Part shown: positions 1 through 5,520 of the stretch, one piece after another
Layout of the letters: each line of letters begins with the position of its first letter
Numbering within the stretch: position 1 is the first letter of the stretch
NCBI GenBank assembly: GCA_947176045.1
Contig: CAMWPF010000009.1
Span: 1-17,199 of the forward strand
DNA length: 17,199 nt
Direction: 5' to 3'
Origin: an uncultured Treponema sp.
Lineage (GTDB): Bacteria > Spirochaetota > Spirochaetia > Treponematales > Treponemataceae
The notes under the pieces: model-generated
Database searches by the model: none
The model's input: only the letters and a program-made list of their open reading frames with translations
Told to the model about the DNA's origin: nothing
Translations under genes and position numbers: made by a program

Positions 1-196
1 CGCGCTCAAGACATCCGGCCTCGATTCCAAGATCAAGTCGTCGGAACAAAAAATAGCAAGCCTCGAACGGCAGATGGAGCAGCAGGAAGCCGAACTGCGC
101 TCAAAATACGGACAGATGGAAGGCGTGCTGAACAATCTGGAAAGCCAGCAGACGACCATTTCAAATTTCTCAAACAGAAACAACAATAAAAACTGA
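1..196 (+). CDS. fliD: Flagellar filament cap protein FliD, C-terminal end (partial)
   Basis: Only the last 64 codons are in the window, read in the frame starting at base 2 and ending at TGA 194-196. The peptide is a heptad-rich, charged coiled coil (KIKSSEQKIASLERQMEQQE), followed by a segment of the type LRSKYGQMEGVLNNLESQQT and an Asn-rich tail. This matches the C-terminal end of FliD (HAP2), where a helix ending in an 'R-Y/F-x-x-M-E-x-x-x-x-x-L' pattern precedes the stop. FliD caps the growing flagellar filament, which in spirochetes lies in the periplasm, and helps flagellin subunits fold into place. The next gene starts 14 bases later, so this is probably the upstream member of the run that ends at tsaB. 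The call rests on this short tail and on the flagellar context; the body of the gene is outside the window. Confidence 0.8.
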   Translation, partial: ALKTSGLDSKIKSSEQKIASLERQMEQQEAELRSKYGQMEGVLNNLESQQTTISNFSNRNNNKN

Positions 197-210
197 CAGG
201 AAGGAAATCC

Positions 211-801
211 ATGGAATTGTACATAAACGGCGAACAAATAGATGCGGCGTTGGAAAACGAGCGGACTGTTGGAGACGTCCTCAAATCGTTCGAGCTGACG
301 TGCGAGGAAAACGATGCGGCCGTCATCGGAATCCATGTAGACGGCAGGAAGGTTACGGCAGAGGAATTTGACGAGGAGGCGGCAAAGCCGCTTTCCCCGC
401 ATACAAAGTTTGAATTCGACGTAATCACCAAGCAGGCCGTCCGGGACTCGTTCAAAAAATGCGCCGAACTCTTCAGGGAGCTTGAGGCGCAGATGGAGCA
501 GATTCCCGTCAACCTGCAAAGCGGAAAGGACAAATCGGTGCATCTGACCATCACGGCGCTCGCCGATAAAATCGACGAATTCTGCCATATCGCCGCCCTC
601 GCATCGCTGTTCGACGACTATACGGCGGCAACTATCGACGGAAAACCGTTCGCCGACTTCTTTGCGGAATTTACGCCTGTCCTTGCGGATTTCGAACAGG
701 CGCTGAAGGCGAACGACACTGTCAGCGTCGGCGATCTGGCAGAATATGAAATCTGCCCGCGCTTGAACGCCATCGCAAGTACATTGGAGGGGATTGCATG
801 A
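211..801 (+). CDS. Conserved-looking protein of unknown function, fliD operon
   Basis: A 196-residue acidic protein that I do not recognise. It has no signal peptide, no membrane segment and few cysteines. The first 70 residues look like a compact beta/alpha module (MELYINGEQID, then VGDVLKSFE and a Val/Ile strand). The remainder, from about residue 75, is predicted mostly helical (SFKKCAELFRELEAQM; ALADKIDEFCHIAALASLF). The start is supported by an AGGAAGG ribosome site at about 199-205. The stop overlaps the start of the next gene in an ATGA, which implies translational coupling. Its position directly between fliD and a PilZ protein suggests a role in flagellar assembly or its control, for example as a small cytosolic partner, but nothing in the sequence proves it. 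Codon use is like that of its neighbours. Confidence 0.85.
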   Translation: MELYINGEQIDAALENERTVGDVLKSFELTCEENDAAVIGIHVDGRKVTAEEFDEEAAKPLSPHTKFEFDVITKQAVRDSFKKCAELFRELEAQMEQIPVNLQSGKDKSVHLTITALADKIDEFCHIAALASLFDDYTAATIDGKPFADFFAEFTPVLADFEQALKANDTVSVGDLAEYEICPRLNAIASTLEGIA

Positions 802-1883
802 ATTTGGACTTCAAGGCAGGAAGCTCGCCCCTTGCGTCGAGGCAGAATCCTGTCATCTATGCGGCGCTCTTCGTTGCAGCTGCGGTCATCGCAGTTTTTT
901 TTGCAATTTGGATTGTCGCCCGGCTGACAAAGAGGCTGCATGAAACGCCGGAATGGCAGGAGGCGCAGAAGCAGCGGCAGACGACAAGGAAGGACGTGCG
1001 GCTCCTTGCGAAAAAATACAATCTCAGCGCAGAGGAGCAGGAATTGCTGTGGTACGTGTGCCGGGAATTCAAGATTCGGAACATCGTCCATTCCATTAAA
1101 AATTTCGACACGCTCGACGATTATTTCCGGCAGGCATATTTCAAGATGAAAGAAGCCGGGGACATGAAGAAAATCAACAAGCTTTTCATGCTGAAATTCA
1201 AGCTGGACAAGATTTTTGCCGCAAGCATCATCCTGTCCTCCACCACCGCAATCCCGGAAAAAACGAACATCCTCATGATTTTTCCGGACGGCACAACGAC
1301 ATCCTGCACGCTTGCAGAAAACACAAAGGACTACCTCCTCGTCGAAATTCCGTACGAACTGTACCAATCGCCTGCACGTCCGGAAGAGCTTGAGAAAGTC
1401 GCGTTTTCTTTCACTTCGGCAACCAGAATGCAGTACGCTTTTGTCACGCGCCTGATACGCTACCAGCAGAATCCCGACGGCAGGACGTTCATCGCAGCCT
1501 CCCATACGTCCGACTTAATAACGAAGACGAGGCGGCATTTCAAGCGGATTCCGCTTCATGAAAAATGCTCCTTCGTCGCCGTCAAAATCATCAGGGACAA
1601 GAAAGGGCGGATGGAATACTCGCCTACGGAAAAGAAATATGAGTGCACGCTTTCAAACATTTCGGGAAGCGGCTGCTGCATCACGACGAGCCTTCCGGTG
1701 AAGGAAGGGCAGATTGTCGGCATCGACTTCGATTTCATCGGCGGAAGCGCTTCGGCAATCGGAAAGATTGTTAAAACACGGAAGACAAAGCAGGAGGGAG
1801 CGTTCAACCTGCATATCAAGTTCGAGAAAATTTCTTTGGAGACGCAGAACAAGCTGCTCGCAAGAGTATACGCTTACGAATGA
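798..1883 (+). CDS. Membrane-anchored PilZ-domain protein (probable c-di-GMP receptor)
   Basis: A 361-residue protein. Residues about 19-43 form one strongly hydrophobic helix (IYAALFVAAAVIAVFFAIWI) followed by a basic charged stretch, so it is probably an inner-membrane protein with the bulk in the cytoplasm. Residues about 50-130 are helical, and 150-230 form a beta-rich middle domain. The C-terminal PilZ domain starts at about residue 242. It contains both c-di-GMP-binding motifs: RxxxR at R246-R250 (RHFKR) and (D/N)xSxxG at N287-G292 (NISGSG). PilZ proteins bind the second messenger cyclic di-GMP and in many bacteria act on flagellar rotation or assembly; the fliD context fits. Intact ligand residues suggest it really binds c-di-GMP. 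The ATG overlaps the upstream stop (ATGA). The exact role, such as a motor brake or assembly factor, is not known from sequence. Confidence 0.9.
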   Translation: MNLDFKAGSSPLASRQNPVIYAALFVAAAVIAVFFAIWIVARLTKRLHETPEWQEAQKQRQTTRKDVRLLAKKYNLSAEEQELLWYVCREFKIRNIVHSIKNFDTLDDYFRQAYFKMKEAGDMKKINKLFMLKFKLDKIFAASIILSSTTAIPEKTNILMIFPDGTTTSCTLAENTKDYLLVEIPYELYQSPARPEELEKVAFSFTSATRMQYAFVTRLIRYQQNPDGRTFIAASHTSDLITKTRRHFKRIPLHEKCSFVAVKIIRDKKGRMEYSPTEKKYECTLSNISGSGCCITTSLPVKEGQIVGIDFDFIGGSASAIGKIVKTRKTKQEGAFNLHIKFEKISLETQNKLLARVYAYE

Positions 1884-1902
1884 GCCGTCCGCCGCGCCGA
1901 AA

Positions 1903-2214
1903 ATGGAAGTTCGCCCACTTGAAAAGAAAGGCACATTGGAGTATCTTTTGACTATGAAAGTTTTGGCATTGCAAAACCTCATGCGCGAAGAAGGACATAT
2001 TTACTATCGAAGGAAATTCACCGGCGAAGCGCAAATTCAAATTCCTGGGAACACATTGCAGGCGTCGGTCGCATTCTGCATTGAAACAAGTCCGCTCGGA
2101 ACAAAGGATGTGGAGATAGAAGTCGGAAACGCCATCAACTATCCCCTGCTGCCCATCAAAAAGGCGCTCAAGCAGTTCATTCTGGAAGAGGACCAGGAAG
2201 GAAAGCTCCCCTGA
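1903..2214 (+). CDS. Small protein of unknown function between pilZ and tsaE
   Basis: The open frame extends further upstream through the PilZ gene, but that part is a shadow. The first plausible start after the PilZ stop (1881-1883) is ATG 1903, giving 103 residues. A second candidate is ATG 1954 (MKVLALQNLM), which has a GGAG about 12 bases upstream; 1903 has no clear ribosome site. The product is mixed alpha/beta with no signal peptide or membrane helix: a helix (LALQNLMREE), beta strands (HIYYRRKFTG, ASVAFCIETSP), then PIKKALKQFILEEDQ. I do not recognise it. Its stop at 2212-2214 overlaps the proposed CTG start of tsaE, and its 3' end supplies the tsaE ribosome site, so the two are likely coupled. 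It may be a treponeme-specific protein. Confidence 0.7.
   Translation: MEVRPLEKKGTLEYLLTMKVLALQNLMREEGHIYYRRKFTGEAQIQIPGNTLQASVAFCIETSPLGTKDVEIEVGNAINYPLLPIKKALKQFILEEDQEGKLP
2211..2213 (+). promoter_or_regulatory. CTG initiation codon of tsaE with its ribosome site
   Basis: AGGAAGG at 2195-2201 is followed by nine bases and then CTG, which overlaps the TGA of the upstream gene. This is the geometry of an ATGA coupling site with C in place of A. The reading frame has no other acceptable start between the end of its upstream open stretch and the Walker A codons. Confidence 0.65.
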
Positions 2215-2645
2215 TCACGCTGACAACGCATTCCGCAGAAGAAACCGTCGAACTGGGCAGGAGGATCGGCAGTCTGCTTGAAAAAGGCGACGTCATCGCC
2301 CTGCAAGGCACGCTCGCGGCAGGAAAAACGACCATCACAAAAGGCATCGCGGACGCGCTGGGCGTAACGGACACCGTCACCAGCCCGACGTTCTGCCTTG
2401 TCAGCGAATACTCCGGATCGCTGCCGTTGTACCACATGGATGTATACCGGCTGGACGGACTGGAAGATTTTGCCGGATTGGGGGCGGACGATATGATTTA
2501 CGGCGACGGCATATCCGTCATTGAATGGAGTGAAAAAATCATGGAGGCGCTGCCGCCCTCTGCCATCATCATCAAGCTGGAGCCGTTGGAGGACGGCGGC
2601 AGGCGCATCACAATCAGCAACTGGCCCCACGGCGGCCTCTCATGA
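2211..2645 (+). CDS. tsaE: tRNA t6A synthesis ATPase TsaE, with a CTG start
   Basis: TsaE is the P-loop ATPase that works with TsaB and TsaD to make N6-threonylcarbamoyladenosine at position 37 of ANN-decoding tRNAs. The 144-residue reading has the whole family signature: Walker A GTLAAGKT (33-40), SPTF (58-61), LYHMDVYRL (73-81, with the conserved Asp77) and IEW (104-106, with Glu105). There is no ATG, GTG or TTG before Walker A in this frame. The only good start is CTG 2211, overlapping the upstream TGA as CTGA, with AGGAAGG at 2195-2201 nine bases away. A TTG at 2427 is internal and would delete the ATP site. Walker A differs from the usual GDLGAGKT at two positions. The stop TGA 2643-2645 lies 49 bases before tsaB. 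I am sure of the family and fairly sure of the start. Confidence 0.9.
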   Translation: MITLTTHSAEETVELGRRIGSLLEKGDVIALQGTLAAGKTTITKGIADALGVTDTVTSPTFCLVSEYSGSLPLYHMDVYRLDGLEDFAGLGADDMIYGDGISVIEWSEKIMEALPPSAIIIKLEPLEDGGRRITISNWPHGGLS

Positions 2646-2694
2646 CCGGCGGGCGGGAGCTTTATTCTCTCAGCAAACTATCGAGGCAACTGTC

Positions 2695-3399
2695 ATGAAA
2701 GCCCTTTCCATCGATTCATCAGCCATGCGGCTGACCGTTTCCGCAAAGAACGGAATCCATACCGTTTCCGCCGTATACGACATCGGCATGAAGCAGTCGG
2801 AAACGCTCCTGCCCGCAATCGACTATGTTCTTGAAAAAGCATCCATTGCGCCGCAGGAACTGGACTACACGGCGCTGTGCTCCGGCCCCGGCTCGTTTAC
2901 GGGACTGCGCCTCTCATTTTCCGCGCTAAAGGCCATGCAGCTGGCGCACGGAACGCCTGTATACGGCGTTCCGACGCTGGAAGCATATGCCGAACCGTAC
3001 ACAAGCCTTCCGTTCTTGGTGCTGTGCGCCATAGATGCGAAAAAGGGACGGTTTTATGCAGAATGCCGTTCCGGCTCGAAAGCAGCGCTCCCCGCAGGCG
3101 ATTACGAGCCTTGTGAAATCGAGGAGGCGCTCAAAGCCGCCATAAAGATGGAAGGGGCTGACGGAACATCCTGCGCCGGCATCCTGCTGTGCGGACCGGA
3201 CGTCGCGATGCTGAAAGAAAAGCTGCGCCTGCCTGCTGAAAGCCCGGAGATGTACGCAGCTCCGACGGAAACGATTCCGGCAGGAGCGCTCTTCCGGCTT
3301 GCGGAAAGGCAGATGCAGGACGGCACGCCGCCGCTGGCAGAGTATGAAGGACCGGTATATCTACGGGCAAGCGAGGCGGAAATCAAGCGGGAAGCATAA
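2695..3399 (+). CDS. tsaB: tRNA t6A synthesis scaffold protein TsaB
   Basis: TsaB is the inactive ASKHA-fold partner of TsaD in the bacterial t6A complex. The open frame begins upstream at 2521, but ATG 2695 is chosen because GAGG (2683-2686) lies eight bases before it and the protein then begins MKALSIDSSA, the typical 'ILAIDTS' first strand of the family. The product is 234 residues. The hallmark SGPGSFTGLRL is at 63-73, followed by the conserved helix and strand VYGVPTLEA and VLCAIDAKKGRFYAE. This matches the family's usual length of about 220-240 residues. It lies next to tsaE as in many bacteria; tsaD and tsaC are not in the window. The gene is convergent with csrA, with 25 bases between the stops and no convincing terminator there. 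Confidence 0.94.
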   Translation: MKALSIDSSAMRLTVSAKNGIHTVSAVYDIGMKQSETLLPAIDYVLEKASIAPQELDYTALCSGPGSFTGLRLSFSALKAMQLAHGTPVYGVPTLEAYAEPYTSLPFLVLCAIDAKKGRFYAECRSGSKAALPAGDYEPCEIEEALKAAIKMEGADGTSCAGILLCGPDVAMLKEKLRLPAESPEMYAAPTETIPAGALFRLAERQMQDGTPPLAEYEGPVYLRASEAEIKREA

Positions 3400-3424
3400 A
3401 ACGCCTGCGCCTGCATCCAGCAGC

Positions 3425-3652
3425 TTAATTTTTGAGCATCTGCGACAGGACGCCGATCTTCTCCTTGTCCACAGCAGACGCCTCGCGGTTTTCGCTTTGA
3501 ATCGCCTTGAATACTTCATGCCGGAACACCTTGATGTCCTTCGGCGCCTCGACTCCAATTCTCACTTGGTCTCCACGGATTTCAATGATGGTCAAAGTGA
3601 TTTCATCGCCAATTTGAATCTGCTGGTCTGTCTTTCGGGAAAGAATGAGCAT
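3425..3652 (-). CDS. csrA: Carbon storage / translational regulator CsrA
   Basis: CsrA is a small dimeric RNA-binding protein that blocks translation by binding GGA motifs near start codons. In spirochetes and Bacillus it controls flagellin synthesis and is in turn inhibited by FliW. The 75-residue product begins MLILSRK and contains GDEITLTI, RIGVEAPKDIKVFRHEV and the RNA-contact residues Leu4, Arg6 and Arg44. It is about 14 residues longer at the C-terminus than the 61-residue enterobacterial form; the extra tail (about ASAVDKEKIGVLSQMLKN) is like that of FliW-regulated CsrA proteins, where a longer C-terminal part contacts FliW (family knowledge). Its start codon lies one base after the fliW stop, so the two are translationally coupled. 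Confidence 0.97.
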   Translation of the reverse strand: MLILSRKTDQQIQIGDEITLTIIEIRGDQVRIGVEAPKDIKVFRHEVFKAIQSENREASAVDKEKIGVLSQMLKN

Positions 3653-3653
3653 A

Positions 3654-4094
3654 TCACACCCCCGCCCGCTTCAACGCATCGATGATGTCATATTTCGTCG
3701 TCCACCGGCTGTCGGTGAGGACGACCTGCGCGCACTGATTGTTCCGCCGGTTGATGACAACAGGTCCCAAAAAATTCGCCGTAATGCGGGAGCCGTCGGA
3801 AGGAATCGTCACAATCGTCATCACCACAATGTCTTCCGGCGACTGCACGTCCAGACGGCGCAGGACGGCGTCGTCAATGTCCGCCTCATACTCTCCGCAA
3901 ATCAAAAACGGATCGACCAGCAGGAAGGCGAGGTTCGCGTCTTCCACCGACTGCATCCAGACAAACGGCTCGTACTCTGAATCCAAAAGCGCATAGCGCT
4001 TGAACCGTTCGAAGCCCATCAATCCGTCTGAAAACGTTACGATCTGCGATTCAGAAACGTCCACTACGCCATTCGTTTTTGTTGCAATTTCCAT
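3654..4094 (-). CDS. fliW: Flagellar assembly factor / CsrA antagonist FliW
   Basis: FliW binds flagellin in the cytoplasm and, when free, binds CsrA and frees flagellin mRNA for translation. The open frame runs back to 4205, but that longer start would place an intrinsic terminator inside the gene. ATG 4094 has GAGGGGA just upstream and gives the expected 146 residues, beginning MEIATKTNG. Typical FliW segments are visible: ITFSDGLMGFERFKRYALLD-like N-terminal strand, PFVWMQSVEDANLAFLLVDPF and a C-terminal strand NFLGPVVIN. It lies one base upstream of csrA, the classic partner pair. A terminator separates it from flgL, so its expression may depend on read-through. Confidence 0.95.
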   Translation of the reverse strand: MEIATKTNGVVDVSESQIVTFSDGLMGFERFKRYALLDSEYEPFVWMQSVEDANLAFLLVDPFLICGEYEADIDDAVLRRLDVQSPEDIVVMTIVTIPSDGSRITANFLGPVVINRRNNQCAQVVLTDSRWTTKYDIIDALKRAGV

Positions 4095-4143
4095 ACTTCC
4101 CCTCTTTTTCGCAGCCGCCGGACATCCGTTGCGCTCGAACGCA

Positions 4144-4170
4144 TAAAAAAACTGCCGCAAAACGGCAGTT
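4144..4170 (-). terminator. Intrinsic terminator between flgL and fliW
   Basis: Read on the minus strand, an 8-base-pair stem AACTGCCG / CGGCAGTT with a five-base loop is followed directly by a run of T. In plus coordinates the arms are 4150-4157 and 4163-4170, with the A run at 4144-4151. It lies 32 bases after the flgL stop and about 50 bases before the fliW start, so it should end or attenuate flgN-flgK-flgL transcription. Confidence 0.8.
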
Positions 4171-4201
4171 CCTTCAACGCCCCTCCGACAGACACCAAAA
4201 A

Positions 4202-5446
4202 TCAACGCATATAGTCAAGCAGCGAATTCCGGTACAGCTTCCCGGCGTTGCTGAGCGTCGCCTGATACGCATAGTCCAGCATCTTCATGTCGGTGACCGC
4301 CTTCGTGAAGTCCAAATCGCCTTCGTCGGAAATCTGCCTTGCCACAGCAAGAGCCGTCGCAGAATTGCGCGCCACATTGAGCTTCGCCCGCTCGTATTCG
4401 GAGCCGGACTTCGCAAGCCGCGTCACAAGGCTGTTTATGCCGCTGTCAAGCGAGCCGAGAACCCGCCCGCCGATGGCTTCGCTGTCGCCCCGCAGCAGCG
4501 CGTTCCTGAATGCGATCACTGTGTCGAACATCGAGCCTCCAGAAACGCGGACGCTGCTTCCGATGTTGTACGGCGGCTTCTGCGCCGAATCCTTTATCAG
4601 CCCAAGGTCGGCGAGCGCGCCGCCCTCTACGTCCTGCAGCCACAGCTGCCGGGCATCCGTAGTTTCCAGATTAAGCCCGCCGGAAACCGGATCGATCTTC
4701 GCACGGACGGCGGCGCCGCTGTCGTTTATCTTCGCGGCGAGCGCATGGACATTGTCGCCCGCATTGATCTTTATCTGAACGCCGTCCACAGAAATCACGC
4801 TGTCCGCGCCTGCCTGCCAGCTGCTGGCATCACGTCCGCCGAACAGCTGCTGCTGCTCCGCCCAGAACGTGCGGTTCCCGGCGTTGTCCACATCCATGTA
4901 CTTGCGCTCGTCCACTTCGATCTGGTTGCCGTCGATGTTTCCGTTGTAGCGCACGCCTTCTATAAGCGGAACTCCAGATCCGGCGACCGCCCCCATTTCG
5001 ACCTCGAACGCAGTCGACTTGGTGTTCGTGCCGCCGAACAGGAAGGTTCCGTCGGAACTGACAGCGTTTGCGTTCTGAACCAGCTCCTTGAGCAGTTCGT
5101 CCACTTCCGCCGCCATATTCCTCATATCGTCCTTTGTGTAAATTCCGTTCGCGCCGGTCACCGCAAGCTCCCGGACGCGCTGCATGATTTCCAAGGAATT
5201 GTTCATGTATCCCTCGCGGAGCGCGAACTGGTCGGTGAGCGTCTTCGCGTTCTTTTCAAACGTGTTCACGCGCGAAAGGTAGGACTGGTAGCGCACCAGA
5301 TGCCCCGCCGCAACAGGATCCTGCCGCAGCTCCTGAATCCGCCGCTGGCTTCCAATCTGGTTGTTCATGCGGTTCAGCCGGGATTCCTGAAGCCGAAGGT
5401 TCGCCTGAGTGTCCATGTTGTTCATATTGGAACTGATTCTACGCAT
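4202..5446 (-). CDS. flgL: Flagellar hook-filament junction protein FlgL (HAP3)
   Basis: FlgL joins the flagellar hook (through FlgK) to the flagellin filament; in spirochetes this is periplasmic. The open frame starts at a TTG at 5458, but that TTG overlaps the ribosome site. ATG 5446, five to six bases after TTTGGAGG, gives a 414-residue protein beginning MRRISSNMNNMDTQANLRL. Residues about 1-140 are the flagellin-like N-terminal helices (NSLEIMQRVRELAVTGANG; SSDGTFLFGGTNT), the middle is a beta-rich insertion, and the C-terminus (DMKMLDYAYQATLSNAGKL) is the partner helix. It is larger than the 317-residue Salmonella FlgL because of the middle domain. It follows flgK by 73 bases, within which lies a stable hairpin. 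Confidence 0.95.
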   Translation of the reverse strand: MRRISSNMNNMDTQANLRLQESRLNRMNNQIGSQRRIQELRQDPVAAGHLVRYQSYLSRVNTFEKNAKTLTDQFALREGYMNNSLEIMQRVRELAVTGANGIYTKDDMRNMAAEVDELLKELVQNANAVSSDGTFLFGGTNTKSTAFEVEMGAVAGSGVPLIEGVRYNGNIDGNQIEVDERKYMDVDNAGNRTFWAEQQQLFGGRDASSWQAGADSVISVDGVQIKINAGDNVHALAAKINDSGAAVRAKIDPVSGGLNLETTDARQLWLQDVEGGALADLGLIKDSAQKPPYNIGSSVRVSGGSMFDTVIAFRNALLRGDSEAIGGRVLGSLDSGINSLVTRLAKSGSEYERAKLNVARNSATALAVARQISDEGDLDFTKAVTDMKMLDYAYQATLSNAGKLYRNSLLDYMR

Positions 5447-5498
5447 ATTTTCCTCCAAATCCGTCCGCCCTCGCTTCCAAAGGCGGAGTCATAATGAC

Positions 5499-5520
5499 GG
5501 CAGGCGCCGAGGCGCCCGCC
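5499..5520 (-). repeat. GC-rich inverted repeat over the flgK stop codon
   Basis: Minus-strand arms of ten bases (GGCGGGCGCC and GGCGCCTGCC) pair completely, with one G-U pair and two bases between them; opening the last pair gives a four-base loop. The 5' arm uses the last base of the flgK TAG stop (5520-5522). No T run follows, so it is not a standard terminator. A smaller palindrome, GTCATTATGAC, comes directly after it. Confidence 0.7.

Noticed and set aside
618..1505. 295-codon minus-strand open frame opposite the pilZ region
   Set aside because: Spans the junction of two coupled plus-strand genes; Cys/Arg-rich mirror translation.
3400..3424. Bidirectional terminator between tsaB and csrA
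   Set aside because: Only a four-base-pair stem and no clear T run; not strong enough to list.
4095..4205. Longer FliW start at 4205
   Set aside because: It would put the intrinsic terminator inside the gene and add a non-homologous N-terminus; ATG 4094 has a good ribosome site.
4079..5494. 471-codon plus-strand open frame opposite flgL
   Set aside because: It is the antisense of flgL, which has clear family signatures and a ribosome site. The Arg/Val/His-rich composition is typical of a mirror frame in GC-biased DNA.
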